Assembly: GCA_963718355.1 (NCBI GenBank)
Contig: CAVQZA010000014.1
Span: 1-64,000, forward strand
Source: CAVQZA01 sp963718355
GTDB lineage: Bacteria > Actinomycetota > Thermoleophilia > Gaiellales > Gaiellaceae
Direction: 5' to 3'
Length of the DNA stretch: 64,000 bases
Position numbers and translations under genes: made by a program. Positions 16,073-25,988 of this stretch are shown in pieces. The notes under the pieces were generated by a model. That model made no database searches. It saw only the letters and a list, made by a program, of their open reading frames with translations, and was not told the origin of the DNA. Each line of letters starts with the position of its first letter. Positions within the stretch are counted from its first letter, which is position 1.

Positions 16073-16842
16073 ACGCCGTCCGCGACACGTGGTTCATGGT
16101 CGGCCGGCAGGCACGGAACCTGATGCGCGAGCCGATCTGGATCGCGATGATCCTGATCCAGCCGCTCGTCTGGCTGATCCTCTACGGGCAGCTGTTCAAG
16201 AATGTGACGCACCTCGGCGGATTCGGCACGAGCTCGTACATCACGTTCCTCGCGCCGGCGATCGTGGTGATGAACGCGTTCTTCGGGGCGACGTGGAGCG
16301 GGATGGCGATGATCCAGGATCTTCATCGCGACGTCGTCGAGCGGTTCCTGGCGACGCCGGTGCGCCGCTCGTCGATCGTCGTCTCACAGATCGTGCGCTC
16401 GGCGATCACCGCGGCGATTCAGGCGGTGATCATCATCGTCGTCGCGTGGGTGCTCGGGGCGACGATCAGCCAGGGCTTCGTCGGCGCGCTCGTGGTGGTC
16501 GCCGCGGGGATGCTCGTGAACAGCGCCTTCGCGGGGATGTCGCAGGGGATCGCGCTGCTGACGCGCAAGGAGGCGACGATGATCGCAGTCGCGAACTTCA
16601 TCGGGCTGCCGCTGCTGTTCCTCTCCTCGACCCTGCTCGCGACGACGCAGATGCCGCAGTGGATGCAGACCGTGGCGAAGTTCAACCCGGTCAACTGGGG
16701 CGTCGTGATGGCGCGCGAGGTCGTGCTGCCGGATACCGACTGGACAGTGGTCGGGACGCGGGCAGCCGCGCTGCTGGCCCTGACGCTGGTGATGACCGCG
16801 TTCGCAACGCGGACGTTCCGCGCCTACCAGCGCACCCTCTAG
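16069..16842 (+). CDS. ABC-2 type transporter permease, DrrB-like
   Basis: The 257-residue membrane protein has about six hydrophobic segments. It opens with a cytoplasmic helix (RQARNLMREPIWIAMI) and carries the family motif WSGMAMIQDLHRDVVERFLATPVRRSSIVVSQ. Its short length and motif order match DrrB-type exporters. It overlaps the ATPase gene by 4 bases, forming a complete two-gene exporter. Confidence 0.9.
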   Translation: MNAVRDTWFMVGRQARNLMREPIWIAMILIQPLVWLILYGQLFKNVTHLGGFGTSSYITFLAPAIVVMNAFFGATWSGMAMIQDLHRDVVERFLATPVRRSSIVVSQIVRSAITAAIQAVIIIVVAWVLGATISQGFVGALVVVAAGMLVNSAFAGMSQGIALLTRKEATMIAVANFIGLPLLFLSSTLLATTQMPQWMQTVAKFNPVNWGVVMAREVVLPDTDWTVVGTRAAALLALTLVMTAFATRTFRAYQRTL

Positions 16843-16846
16843 CCAC

Positions 16847-17027
16847 GTCCAACCCGCCAAATGCCAGGTCCCAACGTCACATGACCGGGGGTCAGGCACT
16901 GGGACCTGTCTCGCTGGGACGGGAGGCGGCTTCGGGACTGGGTTTCGGGGTCACCCGTATCCGGCGGTAGTCATGTCCCGACCGGCCAGGGTTGGACATG
17001 TCCCGGGGTCAGGCACCGGGACCTGGC
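16847..17027. repeat. REP-like nested repeat cassette in a convergent intergenic region
   Basis: Two direct copies of a 32-base unit sharing GGGGTCAGGCAC and GGGACCTG lie at 16880 to 16911 and 16997 to 17028. The cassette also has inverted repeats: GTCCAACCC (16847 to 16855) against GGGTTGGAC (16989 to 16997), and GCCAGGTCCC (16863 to 16872) against GGGACCTGGC (17018 to 17027). CATGTCCCG is repeated at 16972 and 16997. It sits between converging genes, as bacterial REP/BIME elements usually do, and may also stop transcription from both sides. Confidence 0.65.
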
Positions 17028-17028
17028 T

Positions 17029-18753
17029 CTAGCCGACTACGCAGATCCGGTCACCGCTGCGGAGGGCCTGGCCTTCGATGACGCTGAGCTCTGACACGAC
17101 GCCGTCGCGATGGGCGACGATCTCGTTCTCCATCTTCATCGCCTCGATCACGCAGAGCACCTGGCCCACTCGCACCTCGTCGCCGGCGGCGACCTTCACC
17201 GCGATCACCGTGCCCTGCATCGGCGTCACAACCTCCTCGTCATGGCCGGCGCCCCAGCCGCGTCGTCGCTCTGCGCGGCGGCGGGCGAGCTCGGCCCACG
17301 GTGGCTCCGGCTCGACAACCTTCACCTCGAAGCGGCGGCCGTCGACCTCGACCTGCGTGACCCGCACCTGGCCGTTTGCCGTCGCGGGCGCGTCGGTCGG
17401 CCGCTCTAGCTCGGCAGCCGCGGCGGCCAGCTCCTCCGACTCGACGAGCCCGTGGCACGTCTCCCCCGCGATGAACGACGGATGCCGCAACAGCGCGCGG
17501 TGGAAGCCGAGCAGCGAGCGCACGCCGCCGAGCTCGAACTCGTCGAGCGCGCGCAGCATCCGCCGGCGCGCGTGCTCGCGATCGACATCGTGGACGATCA
17601 GCTTCGCAACCATCGGGTCGTAGAGAGGCGAGATCTCGGAGCCCGCCGCGACGCCCGAATCGACGCGAACACCGGGCCCGGACGGCTCGCGGTACACGGT
17701 GATCGTCCCGGGCGAGGGCAGGAAGCCCGCCGCGACGTCCTCCGCGTTGATCCGGCACTCGATCGCGTGCCCGCTGAACCGCACCTCGTCCTGCGTCACC
17801 GACAGCGGCTCCCCCGCCGCGATCCGCAGCTGCTCCCGAATCAGGTCGATCCCGGTCACCTCCTCGGTGACCGTGTGCTCGACCTGAATGCGCGTGTTCA
17901 TCTCGAGGAAGAAATAGTCGCCCACCGCGGTCAGCAGCCCCTCGATCGTCCCGGCCGACCGGTAGCCCGCCGCGCGCGCCGCCTCGACTGCGATCGCCCC
18001 GATCCGCGCGCGCAACTCGTCGTCCACGGCGGGCGACGGCGTCTCCTCGACGAGCTTCTGATGCCGACGCTGGATCGTGCAGTCCCGCTCGCCGAGGTGG
18101 ATCACCGCGCCGTGCGAGTCGGCGAGGATCTGCACCTCGACGTGTCGCGGATCCTCGAGGTAGCGCTCGACGTAGACCTCCGCGCTCGCGAACGCCGCCT
18201 TCCCCTCGCGCGCCGCCGATTCGAACGCGCCCTCTGCATCTGCGGCGGAGCGGACGAGCTTCATCCCCTTGCCGCCGCCGCCCGCGACCGCCTTCACGAT
18301 CAGCGGATACCCGAGCTCCTCGCCGAGCAGCACCACGTCCTCGGGCGAGCTCACCGGACCGGCGCTGCCCGGTATGACGGGGACTCCCGCGGCCCGCATC
18401 GCCTCACGCGCCGCCGTCTTAGAGCCCATCAGCACGATCGCCTCCGCCGGCGGCCCGACCCAGACGAGGCCCGCCGCCTCGCACGCGCGCGCGAAGCCGG
18501 CGTTCTCTGCGAGGAACCCGTAGCCCGGATGCACCGCCTCGGCGCCCGCCCGCAGCGCAACGCCGACGAGCTCGTCCGCATCGAGGTAGCCGCCAACCGC
18601 GTACGCCTCCGAGGCATACGCCGCGTGCCGTGCTCCGCGGTCGGCATCCGAGTAGACGGCGACCGAGCCGATCCCGAGCTCGTGGAGCGTCCGGAAGACG
18701 CGGATCGCGATCTCGCCCCTGTTCGCAACGAGCACTTTCGAGAAGAGGGCCAT
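17029..18753 (-). CDS. accA3: Acyl-CoA carboxylase alpha subunit (biotin carboxylase-BCCP fusion)
   Basis: The 574-residue protein combines biotin carboxylase (KVLVANRGEIAIRVFRTLHE; ATP-grasp with VKAVAGGGGKGMKLV; FLEMNTRIQVEHTVTEEVTGIDL) and a C-terminal biotinyl domain with the biotinylated lysine in VIEAMKMENEIV. Actinobacteria use such alpha chains with separate carboxyltransferases to make malonyl-CoA or methylmalonyl-CoA. The matching carboxyltransferase is 4.6 kb away (23315 to 24880). The ATG at 18753 is 21 bases from the divergent pgsA GTG. An AT-rich -10-like segment (GAATAT) ends 6 bases before it. Confidence 0.92.
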   Translation of the reverse strand: MALFSKVLVANRGEIAIRVFRTLHELGIGSVAVYSDADRGARHAAYASEAYAVGGYLDADELVGVALRAGAEAVHPGYGFLAENAGFARACEAAGLVWVGPPAEAIVLMGSKTAAREAMRAAGVPVIPGSAGPVSSPEDVVLLGEELGYPLIVKAVAGGGGKGMKLVRSAADAEGAFESAAREGKAAFASAEVYVERYLEDPRHVEVQILADSHGAVIHLGERDCTIQRRHQKLVEETPSPAVDDELRARIGAIAVEAARAAGYRSAGTIEGLLTAVGDYFFLEMNTRIQVEHTVTEEVTGIDLIREQLRIAAGEPLSVTQDEVRFSGHAIECRINAEDVAAGFLPSPGTITVYREPSGPGVRVDSGVAAGSEISPLYDPMVAKLIVHDVDREHARRRMLRALDEFELGGVRSLLGFHRALLRHPSFIAGETCHGLVESEELAAAAAELERPTDAPATANGQVRVTQVEVDGRRFEVKVVEPEPPWAELARRRAERRRGWGAGHDEEVVTPMQGTVIAVKVAAGDEVRVGQVLCVIEAMKMENEIVAHRDGVVSELSVIEGQALRSGDRICVVG

Positions 18754-18774
18754 TGGCGCATATTCTCTATCGCC
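18754..18774. promoter_or_regulatory. Overlapping divergent -10 region of accA3 and pgsA
   Basis: TATTCT at 18761 to 18766 lies 8 bases before the pgsA GTG. On the minus strand the overlapping GAATAT lies 6 bases before the accA3 ATG. Both genes appear leaderless and must share or compete for this 21-base space. Confidence 0.5.
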
Positions 18775-19317
18775 GTGGGCCTCGCGGATCAGCTGACGAT
18801 CGTTCGCATCCTCGCGGTGCCGGTCGTGATCGTCCTCTTCATCTGGAACTTCCCGAATCACGACTACTGGGCGACGATCGTCTTCGGCGTCGCGATGGCG
18901 ACCGACTGGTTCGACGGAAGGATCGCGCGGCGCAGCGGCAAGACCTCGGCACTGGGCTCGCTGCTCGACCCGATCGCCGACAAGATCCTCGTGATGTCGG
19001 TGCTGGTCGTGCTCGTCGGCGAGGGCGCTTTCCCCGGCTGGATGGTGGCGCTGATCATCGCGCGCGAGTTCTTCGTCTCGGGGCTGCGGCTCGCGGCGAT
19101 GGAGCGCGGCGTCACGCTCGAGGTGCGCGAGCTCGGCAAGGTGAAGACCTGGGCGCAGGCGCTCGCCGCTGGGATCGGCGGTTTCGCGGTGGCCGGCGCG
19201 TGGAGCGTGAACGTCGCGTGGTGGGCGCTGCTCGTCGCCCTCGTGCTGACCTGGGTCTCAGGGCTCGACTACGCGCGCCTCGCGCCCGGGCTCCTGCGCG
19301 GCCGCACCGCCGTCTAG
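18775..19317 (+). CDS. pgsA: CDP-diacylglycerol-glycerol-3-phosphate 3-phosphatidyltransferase
   Basis: The 180-residue membrane enzyme of phosphatidylglycerol synthesis carries the CDP-alcohol phosphotransferase signature DGRIARRSGKTSALGSLLDP followed by IADK, with all expected Asp and Gly residues. It has four to six hydrophobic segments and the family's N-terminal LADQLTIVRILAVPVVI. The GTG start is chosen because TATTCT lies 8 bases upstream and leaves the normal N-terminus. Confidence 0.9.
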   Translation: MGLADQLTIVRILAVPVVIVLFIWNFPNHDYWATIVFGVAMATDWFDGRIARRSGKTSALGSLLDPIADKILVMSVLVVLVGEGAFPGWMVALIIAREFFVSGLRLAAMERGVTLEVRELGKVKTWAQALAAGIGGFAVAGAWSVNVAWWALLVALVLTWVSGLDYARLAPGLLRGRTAV

Positions 19318-19413
19318 CGACGCCGGCCAGCCGCTCTCCTCGGGTGCCGTGAGCGCGAGCTCGATCGCGCGTCGCTCCTCGGGCGTCGGCTCCGGCGTGA
19401 TCTCGAGCTCCAT
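19258..19413 (-). CDS. Possible small acyl-CoA carboxylase epsilon-like ORF
   Basis: A 51-codon frame reads MELEITPEPTPEERRAIELA and ends VVEP; its last 60 bases are antisense to the end of pgsA. The acidic, helix-forming TPEPTPEERRAIE pattern is reminiscent of the short epsilon subunits of actinobacterial acyl-CoA carboxylases, and the alpha-subunit gene is nearby. There is no good ribosome-binding site and the overlap is suspicious, so this is only a candidate. Confidence 0.3.
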   Translation of the reverse strand: MELEITPEPTPEERRAIELALTAPEESGWPASLDGGAAAQEPGREARVVEP

Positions 19414-19459
19414 GCGGCAAGCCTAAAGACCCGGCCGGGCTCAGCCGATGGGGACCGAG

Positions 19460-20446
19460 ATGCGCCGTCGCTTGCTGATCCTCTGTCTGTGCGCCCTCGC
19501 CGCCCCCGCCGCGCTCCAGGCGGCTGCGGCGCCGAAGTCGTGGGCGCAACCGCAGATCGCCGTCGTCGTGAAGCACGGGCTGCTCGCGCCGGACATCGCC
19601 TCGTTCCGGCCCGACGACCCGCTCACGGCGCAGGATCTCGACACGCTGGTCGGCGGGCTCACGAATCAGCCCGTGCTGGCGACCCAGAACACCTCGCCCG
19701 TGACCATCACCACGCTCGACGCGCGCCTCGTCAAGGCCGCGGGCCTGACCGACGTCGCCACGAGCTTCCAGACCGCTGCGCGCGCCGCCGGGCTCGCGCC
19801 GCCGAGCCGCCTCGGCACCGAGGCCGTCGCCCGGCTCCTCGGACTCCGCACCGACCACCCCGTCGCGCTCGACTACCTCGAGCCGCTGCCGAACAGCCCC
19901 GCCACGCGTGCCGAAGCGGCGTACTCCGCGGCACGGATGCTCGCCTGGACCGGCGCGCAGCAGACCTATGCCCGCACCGTCGCCGCCACCTTCTCGCTGC
20001 CGGAGCTGACCTCGACCCAGCGCGAGATCCTCCACACCGCGCTCTCGTTCGTCGGCTTCCCGTACGTCTGGGGCAGCACGAGCGAGCTGGCCGGCTTCGA
20101 CTGCTCGGGCCTCGTCTGGCGGGTCTTCAAGCTCCAGGCGTATCCCGACCTGCCCGGCCTCACCGACACGATCATGGGCCGCAGCACCCAGCAGATGGCC
20201 GCGGAGACCGCCCCGGCCGACCGGATCGCGCTCGTCGACCTCCAGCCCGCCGATCTCGTGTTCTTCGGCGCCAAGGGGCTGAAGTCGAAACCGGCGCAGG
20301 TCGACCATGTCGGGATCTATCTCGGCAACGGCTGGTTCGTGCAGGCCGGGAGCACCGGAGTGGCCCTCGCGCCGCTCACGGACTGGTACCGGACGCACTT
20401 CGCCTGGGGCCGCAGACCCCTCGATTCGGCCATACCGTCGAACTGA
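19460..20446 (+). CDS. Secreted NlpC/P60 cell-wall hydrolase
   Basis: The 328-residue protein has an N-terminal signal peptide (RRRLLILCLCALAAPAALQ, cleavage after AAA). A helical region of about 180 residues, possibly an SLH-like or scaffold module, precedes a C-terminal NlpC/P60 domain. The catalytic cysteine is in AGFDCSGLVWR and the histidine in QVDHVGIYLGNGWFVQA. Such enzymes cut peptidoglycan stem peptides. ATG at 19460 is preferred over 19448 because GGGGA lies 5 bases before it. A short hairpin follows the stop codon. Confidence 0.88.
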   Translation: MRRRLLILCLCALAAPAALQAAAAPKSWAQPQIAVVVKHGLLAPDIASFRPDDPLTAQDLDTLVGGLTNQPVLATQNTSPVTITTLDARLVKAAGLTDVATSFQTAARAAGLAPPSRLGTEAVARLLGLRTDHPVALDYLEPLPNSPATRAEAAYSAARMLAWTGAQQTYARTVAATFSLPELTSTQREILHTALSFVGFPYVWGSTSELAGFDCSGLVWRVFKLQAYPDLPGLTDTIMGRSTQQMAAETAPADRIALVDLQPADLVFFGAKGLKSKPAQVDHVGIYLGNGWFVQAGSTGVALAPLTDWYRTHFAWGRRPLDSAIPSN

Positions 20447-20451
20447 GGCCA

Positions 20452-20471
20452 AATCCCCCCATCGGGGGATT
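20452..20471 (+). terminator. Short hairpin after the NlpC/P60 gene
   Basis: AATCCCCC and GGGGGATT form a perfect 8-base stem around the loop CATC. There is no run of T after it, so it may be a weak or factor-dependent terminator, or an mRNA 3-prime end stabiliser ahead of the microprotein gene. Confidence 0.45.
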
Positions 20472-20528
20472 GGAGTTGCCTAGCCGAAAGTTGAGAATCG
20501 TCTCGACCGGCGTCCAAGGAGGAATCGC

Positions 20529-20648
20529 ATGTTGCAGTGGCATCCCAAGCTCGTGGCTCTCGTTGTTGTCCTCGGTCTGATCGCGGCGCTCGCGGCGTTC
20601 GGCGTCTTCAGCCTGGGCAGCTTCGACACCTCGGGTCTTAACTGGTAA
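20529..20648 (+). CDS. 39-residue single-span membrane microprotein
   Basis: The ORF reads MLQWHPKLVALVV and ends DTSGLNW. It contains one hydrophobic helix (about residues 7 to 30), a short charged-aromatic N-terminus and a polar C-terminus. A near-perfect ribosome-binding site (AAGGAGG, 7 bases before the ATG) strongly supports translation. It ends 10 bases before the GTG of the GGDEF/HD-GYP gene, so the two are probably one transcript and the microprotein may modulate that membrane enzyme. No named family is recognised. Confidence 0.7.
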   Translation: MLQWHPKLVALVVVLGLIAALAAFGVFSLGSFDTSGLNW

Positions 20649-20658
20649 GCCCGCGAGA

Positions 20659-22461
20659 GTGAGTCCGAGGGCGGGAACCCCGCCGCGACTGCTCGCAGTC
20701 ATCGCCCCCGTGTCGATTGGGGGCGTCGCTGTGGTCCTGGCCGCCGTCCTCTCCTACGCGCGGACACCGCATAGCGCCACCGAGGTGCTCGGCCTGCTGG
20801 CGATGATCGTCGCCTCGGCGCTCGCGCAGCACTTCCCGGTTCCGATCGCAGGCGTCGACGCGGCCGGGGTTTCGCTCCTGTTCGTCTTCGGCGTGGCCTC
20901 GATCGACCTGTTCGGCTGGGCGGCCGGCGTGCTGACCGTCGTCGTCGCGACCATCGTCGCGAACCTGCTCGAGCACCGGCCGCTGATCCGGATCGTCTAC
21001 AACAGCGCGACGTTCGCGCTCGCGGCCGGGGCGGGCGGCCTTGCGCTGTGGGCGGTCGAGGGCTCGGGCACGGGCATGCTCGTGCTCCAGGTGGGCGCAT
21101 GCGCGCTCGGCTTCTACGCCGCCAACGTGCTGCTGACGACCGCGGCCACCAGCGCGAGCTCGGGCGGCTCGTTCGTTCAGGGCGTCGCAACGAGCGTCCA
21201 CTCGTCGATCGTGCCGTTCGCGCTCATGGCCTCGGCCGCGGTGATCCTCGTCGTGCTGTGGCAGCGCGCGCCGCTGCTCTCGATCGCGCTCGTCGGCCCG
21301 CTGCTCGCGATCGCCCTCTACCAGCGCTCGACCTCGCACGCGCTCAAGGCAATGCGGCTCGCGCTCACCGATCCACTCACCGGGCTCGGCAACCACCGCC
21401 ATTTCCACGAACGCCTCCAGCAGGCGCTACTGGAGGCAGAGGAGCGGGAACTGCCCGTGACGGTCTGCCTGGTCGACATCGACGACTTCAAGCGCATCAA
21501 CGACCGTTTCGGTCATCCCGCCGGCGACCGCGTGCTCGCGCAGGTGTCGAGCCGGCTCCGGCAGGGCGGCGAGGCGTTCCGGCTCGGGGGCGACGAGTTC
21601 GCCGTGCTCCTGCCGGGGAACGACGAGGAGGCTGCGCTCGCGGCCGGCAACTCGATCGTCGACCGCATCGCCGGGATGAAGCTCGAGAACGTGGGCTCCG
21701 TGACGGTGAGCGCGGGAATCGCCACGTATCCGGCGCACGGCGTCGGCCGCGACGAGCTGATCCGCCTCGCCGACTCCGCCCTGTACTGGGCGAAGGAGCG
21801 CGGCAAGAACCGCGTCCGCCTCTACCGCCCGGACGTGGTCGAGCTTGCGGAATTGAAGCGCCTAGCTGCCGGGCCAGACCGTGCCGCCCGCTATCGCGCG
21901 GCCGCGAGCCTCGCCAAGGCCGTCGACGCACGCGACGCGTACACCGGCAGCCATTCGCAGCGGGTGAGCGAGCTCGCGGCACGAATCGCGCTCCAGCTCG
22001 GGGCCGACGCAGAGCTCGTCGAGCTCACGCGGCTCGCCGCGAGCCTCCACGACCTCGGCAAGCTCGCCGTGCCCGAGGAGATCCTCCGCAAGCCCGGCCC
22101 GCTCACCGATCCGGAGCGCATGGTGCTCGAGCGGCACCCCCAGATCGGCTTCAGGATGCTCGAGAGCCTCGGCGTCGACCCGGTCGCCGAGTGGGTGCTC
22201 CACCACCACGAGCGCTGGGACGGCACCGGCTATCCGGACGGCCTCCACGGCGATTCGATCCCGCTCGGCGCGCGAATCATCTTCGTCGCCGACGCCTACG
22301 ACGCGATGACCTCCGAGCGCGTCTACCAGCGGCGCCTCTCCGACGAGGAAGCGCTCGCGGAGCTCACGCGCTGCGCGGGCACGCAGTTCGACCCGGAGGT
22401 GGTGGCGGCGTTCGCGGCCGACCTCGGCGTCGAGCTCGAAGTGCCTGTCTCAGTGGCCTAG
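20659..22461 (+). CDS. Membrane-bound GGDEF and HD-GYP c-di-GMP turnover protein
   Basis: The 600-residue protein starts with about six membrane helices (residues about 10 to 220). A GGDEF domain (TDPLTGLGNHRHF, VDIDDFKRINDRFGH, RLGGDEFAVLLP) and an HD-GYP domain (LHDLGKLAVPEEIL; HHERWDGTGYPDGL) follow. The GGDEF active site is intact, but the RxxD inhibitory site five residues before it is absent (RQGG). The HD-GYP motifs are complete. The protein could both make and hydrolyse c-di-GMP, with the membrane part as sensor. Its stop shares a CTAG with the converging GNAT gene. Confidence 0.92.
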   Translation: MSPRAGTPPRLLAVIAPVSIGGVAVVLAAVLSYARTPHSATEVLGLLAMIVASALAQHFPVPIAGVDAAGVSLLFVFGVASIDLFGWAAGVLTVVVATIVANLLEHRPLIRIVYNSATFALAAGAGGLALWAVEGSGTGMLVLQVGACALGFYAANVLLTTAATSASSGGSFVQGVATSVHSSIVPFALMASAAVILVVLWQRAPLLSIALVGPLLAIALYQRSTSHALKAMRLALTDPLTGLGNHRHFHERLQQALLEAEERELPVTVCLVDIDDFKRINDRFGHPAGDRVLAQVSSRLRQGGEAFRLGGDEFAVLLPGNDEEAALAAGNSIVDRIAGMKLENVGSVTVSAGIATYPAHGVGRDELIRLADSALYWAKERGKNRVRLYRPDVVELAELKRLAAGPDRAARYRAAASLAKAVDARDAYTGSHSQRVSELAARIALQLGADAELVELTRLAASLHDLGKLAVPEEILRKPGPLTDPERMVLERHPQIGFRMLESLGVDPVAEWVLHHHERWDGTGYPDGLHGDSIPLGARIIFVADAYDAMTSERVYQRRLSDEEALAELTRCAGTQFDPEVVAAFAADLGVELEVPVSVA

Positions 22462-23314
22462 CGCGAGTAGCGCGTCCACGTCGCCGCCGGCTTGAAGCCG
22501 AGGCTCTCGTTCAGCGCGCGCATCGGCGCGTTCGTCTCGTCGTTCGCGGTCGTGACGACGCGGACTCCGAGGTCGAAAAGTCGTCGCAGCGAATCTGTCT
22601 TCGCATACCTCGCGAGGCCGCGGCCTCGGTACGGGGCCAGCGTGCCGGTGAGATCCGTGTCGGCGCGTCCGCTCTCGCGGTCGGTGAAGACGAGGGAGAA
22701 CGCGACCGGATCGGCACCGTCGAGCACGACGACACTCCCGTCGCAGTCGAGCAGGCCGCCGTCAATCTCCGCCACGAAGGCGTCGAACAGCACAGGCGCG
22801 ATCGGATGGTCGAGCGGGATGTCGGCGCGGGCTGCGGCGTAGGTGCGGTGGACATCGGGGAGGCGGTCGAGGAGCGACGCGAGCGGCACCGCGTCGAAGC
22901 CGGACACGTCGGTGACGACCGGCGCGGCGGCGAGCTCGAGCGTCGCGAGGTGGAGCTCGCCGGCGGTCTCGTACCCGCGCGCCTCGAGGAAGCGGCAGCC
23001 CGCTTCGCCGTCCGCGTACGCGCGCGAGAACGAGCCCGCGAACTGCGCCTCGATCGCCGAGAAGAGCTCGCTCCCCAGCCCCCGGCGTCGGAACTCCGGC
23101 AAGACGCCGATCCAGAACGAGAAGACGTCCTCGGCGCGGCGGTGCACCGGCGCCCAGCCGACGATCTCTCCGTCCACCTCCGCCACGAAGCACTCACCGG
23201 GGAAGATGGCGAGATCGAGCGCGAGCGAGGCCGGCGTCGTCACGTACGTCGGGTCGATTGCGCGGACGACCGCGATCGCCGCCCCGAGGTCGGCGTCGCG
23301 AAAGGGCCGAACGG

Positions 23315-23318
<4 letters not shown>
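22458..23318 (-). CDS. Tandem GNAT acetyltransferase
   Basis: The 286-residue protein has two GNAT-like halves. The first contains FWIGVLPEFRRRGLGSELFSA (acetyl-CoA loop RRRGLG) and the second LTGTLAPYRGRGLARYAKTDSLRR. This double arrangement resembles mycothiol-synthase-like and other tandem GNAT enzymes, but the substrate is not identifiable. The GTG start overlaps the stop of the acyl-CoA carboxylase gene (GTGA), so the two are co-translated. Confidence 0.82.
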
Positions 23319-24880
<1,562 letters not shown>

Positions 24881-24896
24881 AAGCCGCCAGAGCGTA

Positions 24897-25910
24897 CTAC
24901 CCCGGGTACTGACCCAGAGTGGCCGTCACCGTGAGGTGCGTCCCGTCCTGGCGGACGAGCTCGATCGACACCTTCTGCCCGGGCTTGAGGCCGGCCAGGA
25001 CGTCGCCGAGGTCGGAGGTCGTCGCGGTCGGCTGACCGTCGACGCTGGTGATGGTCTCGCCGGCGACGATGCCGGCGCTCGCGGCGGGGCCACCCGCCGA
25101 GACCGAGCCCACGAGGGCGCCCTTCCCGCCGGTGGTGTCACCGACGCGGATGCCGAGGTAGGCGCGATGCGAGTTCGTGACCTTGCCGCTCGTCACGAGC
25201 TGCGTCGCGATGTCGCTGACGGTGGAGCTCGGGATCGCAAAGCCGATCCCGGTCGCCGCGCCGCCCATCTGCGGATCGCTGACGCCGAGGGTCGGGATCC
25301 CGATCACGGCGCCGTCGAGGTCGACGAGCGCGCCGCCGCTGTTGCCGGGGTTGATCGCGGCGCTGGTCTGAATCGCGTTCGGCAGCGTGGCGCCGCCGGG
25401 CTCGCCGACGGTGCGGCCGAGCGCGCTGACGATGCCGTCGGTGACGCTCGAGCGGAAGCCGAGCGGGTTGCCGACCGCAAGCGCGATCTGGCCGACGCGA
25501 AGCGTGGACGAGTCGGCGAACTTCGCCGGCTTGAGGCCGGTCGCATCGACGTGGATCACCGCGAGGTCGTCCGCGGCGAACGTGCCGACGAGCGTCCCGT
25601 TGACCTGCTTGCCGCTGGCGAGCGTGACCTTGAAGGTCTTCGCCGTGCCGACGACATGGTTGTTCGTGACGATGTCACCCTTCGCGTCGAAGACGATGCC
25701 GGAGCCGAGGCCCTCGGAGGTCTGGATCTGCACGACGGACGGCTCGACGGCATCGACGACGCCTTCGTACTCCTGCTGAAGCTGCTGGGCGACATTGGGT
25801 TGCGCCACCGGAGTCGCCTTGCGCTTGGTGGTTGCGTACGCGGCTCCGAGCACGGCGAGTGCCATGGCGGCCACGACGGCCAAACTGAGAATGCGGGCTG
25901 TTTTGTTCAT
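24897..25910 (-). CDS. HtrA/DegP-like serine protease with PDZ domain
   Basis: The 337-residue protein has an N-terminal membrane anchor or signal (residues about 6 to 25), a trypsin-like domain and one C-terminal PDZ domain. The catalytic triad is visible: His in NNHVV, Asp in DLAVIHVD and Ser in NPGNSGGALVD. Proteases of this class handle misfolded exported proteins. A TTG at 25916 could add two residues; ATG at 25910 is preferred because it gives a normal MNKTARIL signal start. It precedes accD with a 16-base gap. Confidence 0.9.
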   Translation of the reverse strand: MNKTARILSLAVVAAMALAVLGAAYATTKRKATPVAQPNVAQQLQQEYEGVVDAVEPSVVQIQTSEGLGSGIVFDAKGDIVTNNHVVGTAKTFKVTLASGKQVNGTLVGTFAADDLAVIHVDATGLKPAKFADSSTLRVGQIALAVGNPLGFRSSVTDGIVSALGRTVGEPGGATLPNAIQTSAAINPGNSGGALVDLDGAVIGIPTLGVSDPQMGGAATGIGFAIPSSTVSDIATQLVTSGKVTNSHRAYLGIRVGDTTGGKGALVGSVSAGGPAASAGIVAGETITSVDGQPTATTSDLGDVLAGLKPGQKVSIELVRQDGTHLTVTATLGQYPG

Positions 25911-25975
25911 GCCCAACTTGTATCCGGGCGGGATTAAGCGGACGTGGCGTCTGCGTTAAGACCGGCCGCGCCGTG

Positions 25976-25981
25976 TTAAAT
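25976..25981 (+). promoter_or_regulatory. Leaderless-type -10 box (TTAAAT)
   Basis: TTAAAT overlaps an upstream in-frame ATG (25980) and ends 7 bases before the ATG at 25989. This favours the downstream ATG as the true start. Confidence 0.45.
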
Positions 25982-25988
25982 GGTCTTC

